Of a stretch of 64,000 bases of DNA, positions 60,517 to 64,000 are shown piece after piece. The position numbers and the translations under genes were made by a program. Source of the DNA: Gymnorhina tibicen (taxonomy: Eukaryota; Chordata; Aves; Passeriformes; Artamidae); NCBI GenBank assembly GCA_013399875.1, contig VXAZ01009403.1, positions 242,138 to 306,137 on the forward strand, written 5' to 3'. The number at the start of each line of letters is the position of its first letter. Positions within the stretch are counted from its first letter, which is position 1. The notes under the pieces are model-generated. The model saw only the letters and a program-made list of their open reading frames with translations, was not told the origin of the DNA and did no database searches.

Positions 60517-62106
60517 TGTTTCTTATGAAATTGTATAAAGCTTTTGCCCCTTACTAAAGATTTTCATGGAGAGGGACAGGCAAGAGTGTTGAGGGATATA
60601 TACTATAAAAGAGCCATTCAGTAATACTATCTTATAAAATAAGAATTGCATTTGCCTAGACTTTTCTACAGATAAGCAGAATGCCCAATCATTTTTTTCC
60701 TCTAAATGAAAGTTTTATGTAAATTGTAAATGTAAGTGCCTCTTGCTGACAGTTGAGGACCTTTTATAGTTTGAGCTTTGCTGTAGATTGACAGGAGACA
60801 GCCCTAGGTTTTTTACTGACCTCGGAACTTTGCTCACTTGGGGAAAGCTGATCTGGTAGAGGGTGAGTGGTTCGTTGCTGTTACTCTGTTTAGCCTTAGC
60901 AGGGTGCAGGTAAGGTGGTGTTTTCTCGTGCTTTGCACAGACTATCTTGGCAGTGTCTCCCTGTCTGTCCCTCTGCCACCCTGGGGCTCACACAGCCATC
61001 GTGCCATCAGTGTGGAGGAGGAAGAGGAGAGGGAGCATACATGTGGTGGATGTAGTGAGCCGTGAGCTGGCCTTTGTGGTCCCTTTTTTGGAGACTGTTG
61101 ATAAATAGTGTGGAAAGAGTCCAGCCTGGAGTTCTGTGCCAGGCAACACCTGCATTGGGGTAGCAAAAGCACCTTTAAATTTTTTTTTTTTTTTTAAATG
61201 GCTAGGCTGCTTGGTGAAGTTTGGCAAATGAGACTCAGAAGACTGTGCTGGTTACCTGGTGAGGCATGCTGGCTGTTCTCAGATTTCTTCTGCTTCAGGG
61301 ATCAAAGATAATGCGCATCTCACTTGGCCAGCCTTCTTTTGTTAATACCTTTCTATTAAGACTATATTGTTTGCCATACTAGGTGGATTTCTGATTCAGT
61401 AAATGAAGCACTTATGTAAGCTTTGTGTGCTAATGCATCATCTAGGAAAAATGTGGACTGCTTTCACAGAGAAGTAGTTCTGCATTTTGTTTGTGTTTCT
61501 TCTAGGATGAGAATGCTGGTGAGGAATAACATGTTATTTCTTTAATTCACTTGGATGTAAATTGCTTTGGAAGAAGGAGGATAGCAACAACCTGCACTTG
61601 CTAAAGAAAAAGGGAAAAAATGTGAAAGAAAAATATTTTTAACAAGAATTGAGGATTTTAATACATTTCTCTAAAAATAGCTTAGATAAAGTATGTCATT
61701 CTGCTCTATTTCAGTCACATTGGTTTGTTTCATAGATTTGTTTTTAGTCTCAGTTCCTTCAGGCAGAGAAATTTAAGAAACATGAGATCATTGCATCTCT
61801 GAAGGTAGACAACCACAGGGCTTGCAGAGCCTTGGAAACTCGGTTACCATAACGCCTGTATCTCCCATGGGAAAGCTTTTGGGTGGTTGAACTAAAATGG
61901 CCTGTGATGTGGAATGTTGTTTTTGACTCTCTTATGAAGATAAAATGAAGGTAGAAGGAGGTGGTGGCAGGTAACAATCGTCTAAACCTTAAACCAAAGC
62001 TGAAGGAAGAACAGCCCCACTAATTTCAGAATTCTTTTTGAGGGAAAAAAGGTTTAATAAAGCTAGAGTAGCTACAAAAATTTTGTATTTGCTTTCGTAA
62101 ATTACA
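60517..62106. other. FRMPD4: Intronic DNA without recognised genes
   Basis: No exon or transposon recognised. A mixed-composition patch near 60840-61170 has overlapping short ORFs on both strands; a poly(T)16 lies at 61180-61195. Confidence 0.5.
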
Positions 62107-63350
62107 GTCATAAGATCATAAACCAGCCCGGGTTGGAAAGGACCTTGAAAAATGATCTGGTCCAAACTTTCTTAGGAATGAGAGCCTAGATGAAATTATC
62201 TACCATCCTCTCTAATCTCATCTTGAAAACCTCCAGTGATGGGATCTCACATCCTGGAGAGAGGCTGTTGCAGGGAATGAACATTCTCACTATAAAAGAT
62301 GTAGCTTATGCTGAGATGAAACCACTCTTGGTGTAGTTTGTACCCTTTCCACTTTGTCTTCTGCATGTGGCTTCTTTGAAGAGAGAGCCTCCATCCTCTT
62401 TGTAGCTACCCATTACATACTGGAATACTGTTGTGAGGTCCTTCCTGAGCCTTCTTTTTTACAGGGAGAAAAGACTTAATTCCTTCTATCTTTTGTCAAA
62501 GGGCATGTTCTATAACCTTTTGGTCATTTTTATGGCCTTTCTTTGGACCCTCTCTCTGGTCTGTCTTCATCTTTCTTGAATTGTGGGGATGAGAACTGGG
62601 TATGATACTGCAGGTGTGGCCTGAGAAATGCTGAGCAGAGTGGGATGATCACATCCCTACCTCTGCTAGTAAATCCCCCGCGGATCCAGCCCAGTATTCA
62701 GTCCCTTGCTGCAGTGACACACTGCTGACTCATGGTCAGCTTTTTGTCCACCAAGACCCCCAGGTCCCTTTGAGCACAGCTGCTCCCCAGCTGTATCAAT
62801 CCTATCCTGCGCTGGGTTCTTTGGTTATATTGTCCCAAGGGCAGGACCTTGCACTTGTCTGTTAAATGTCATACTGTTCTTGCTACTCCACTCTTCCAGT
62901 CTGTCCAGCTCTCTGTAGGATGGCTCTCCCTTCTGATGTGTTGTGAGCAAACTTGGTGAGGGCATTTTGAATTCCGTCATCCCAATGATTTATGAAGGTG
63001 TTGAACAGCATTTATCCCTGAGGGATGACTTGTGACAGGCTGCCAGCCTGAGTAAAAGCCCATGATCACCACCCTCTGAGCCTGACCTGTGAGTCCATTT
63101 CCAGCCCAGCTTGCAGACAGCTCGTCCCATCTGTATCTTGCCAGTTTGTCCAGGAGAAGGCTGTGGGAAACAGCACTGAATGCTTTGCTGAAGTCCAGGT
63201 GAACAACATCCTGTTCTTCTCCCTGTGTCGACAGAAGAGATTATTTTGTTTTAGAAGCTGATCAGGTCAATTGACGTTGTTTGCCCTCGGTAAATCCGTG
63301 GTAGCTTTTCCCAATCACTTGCTTTATTAGGTTCATTACATCTCCTTGTT
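62107..63350 (-). mobile_element. CR1 LINE, about 1.24 kb, the longest antisense copy
   Basis: The + strand opens with 'CATAAGATCATAAACC', the complement of the CR1 tail. It continues through 'GGTTGGAAAGGACCTTG', 'CTTTGGACCCTCTCTCTGG', 'CTGACTCATGGTCAGC', 'CCACCAAGACCCCCAGGTCC', 'AGGACCTTGCACTTGTC' and 'GCTTTGCTGAAGTCCAGGTG'. This long form, with the segment about Aspects such as 'CAAGACCCCCAGGTCC' in its 3' untranslated part, is a known CR1 subfamily type in birds. No open frame of the reverse transcriptase survives. The upper (5') edge near 63350 is uncertain. Confidence 0.93.
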
Positions 63351-64000
63351 TTGTGACCAAGCTGAAAGCCCTCAGGTTGAATGATGTTTACAGTAAAAGG
63401 GATTGAGAAAAGTTACCTTGGAAATTAGGCTGTGAAAGTTAAAATGATTCAGGGTTGGTAAGGCTCTTTAACCTTCTCTACGGTTCTTTCTTTATTTTTT
63501 AAAGCTCCTTTTTAAAAATAAAGGAAGCTTTCCAGGGTGTGCTTGATACATAAAATAGACTGGCTAACCATGAAGTAATGCCATGTGGCACCTACTGAGC
63601 AGAAAATAATGATGTTTTAATATATCATAGGAAAAAATACCTAGATGTTAGAAGCAGAATATATTACATGTGTTCAGTAAAAAAAGGACTCAGTGATGAA
63701 ATTTTTAAAAAAATCAAAGTGATCGCAAAAAAATATTCCTATTTATTATAACAAGCAGTAGTCTGGCATGCAACATAATTTAGCATCCAAATCAGAGTGC
63801 TTTTAGGAGAAGCACCTGCATAAGAAATAGCAGATTTAAAAAAAAAATCTTTTAAGGCAAAGAGAAGCTACTTAAAAGATGAAAGAGTGAACCAAAATAA
63901 CTGTCCATAGTGGATAGAAGATCTTCTTACGTGTTTTTATCTTGCATAAATAAAATCCTTTTAACAGTTACTGTGCTTATTATGAGTACAGGGATATATA
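63351..64000. other. FRMPD4: Intronic DNA without recognised genes
   Basis: AT-rich sequence to the window end with nothing recognised. The boundary with the preceding CR1 copy is approximate. Confidence 0.5.

Larger units (their letters stand above)
2062..64000 (+). other. FRMPD4: FRMPD4 intron 1 (5' part, interpreted)
   Basis: I found no exon after 2061. In particular I did not see the WW-domain coding sequence expected in the next FRMPD4 exons in any frame. The stretch is AT-rich, repeat-bearing and enriched in T (and G) on the + strand, which fits a long + strand intron. FRMPD4 introns near the 5' end are known to be very long in mammals. That the whole 62 kb is one intron is inference. 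Confidence 0.6.

Noticed and set aside
1..64000. A CRISPR array, toxin-antitoxin pair, phage or other prokaryotic system
   Set aside because: Nothing like regularly spaced repeats, ribosome binding sites or tightly packed genes is present. The CR1 content and the CpG island show this is vertebrate DNA.

Overview
This window reads as vertebrate, specifically avian, nuclear DNA. It is AT-rich and non-coding with one CpG island near the left end. It carries at least eleven fragments of CR1 retrotransposon, whose 3' ends show the bird-typical 'TTCCAACC...ATTCTATGATTCT' tail on one strand or the other. It also holds one solo retroviral LTR of a kind that is very common in neoavian genomes. There is no bacterial-style gene packing, no operon, no CRISPR array and no tRNA or rRNA that I could find.

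Layout. Bases 1-1329 are AT-rich upstream DNA that becomes mixed in composition after about 1000. Bases ~1330-2660 are a CpG island with GC boxes, a G-run cluster, several short upstream ORFs and one short coding exon (2021-2061) reading MDVFSFVKIGKLSG before a good splice donor. From memory this is the N-terminus of FRMPD4 (Preso, a WW/PDZ/FERM postsynaptic scaffold). FRMPD4 has a very long first intron in vertebrates, so I interpret 2062-64000 as the start of intron 1 on the + strand. I see no second coding exon.

The intron contains CR1 copies on the + strand (10500, 33964, 38934, 52068) and on the - strand (21613, 22471, 25308, 29471, 50648, 60411, 62107). The ~0.5 kb solo LTR at 37232-37727 lies in the sense direction. 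Many T-rich (TTTG)-type tracts also occur, mostly on the + strand. All CR1 coding remnants are truncated and broken.

The ORFs elsewhere are short, lack recognisable domains and are best explained as chance. I did not find an undescribed molecular system. The points most worth checking are a possible alternative donor at 1981/1982 that would give FRMPD4 a different Leu/Pro-rich N-terminus in the same splice phase, the cluster of three overlapping ATGs at the start codon, an unexplained CCAAT/hairpin/TATA arrangement near 34.9 kb, and the sense-oriented LTR with its TATA box and poly(A) signal still visible.
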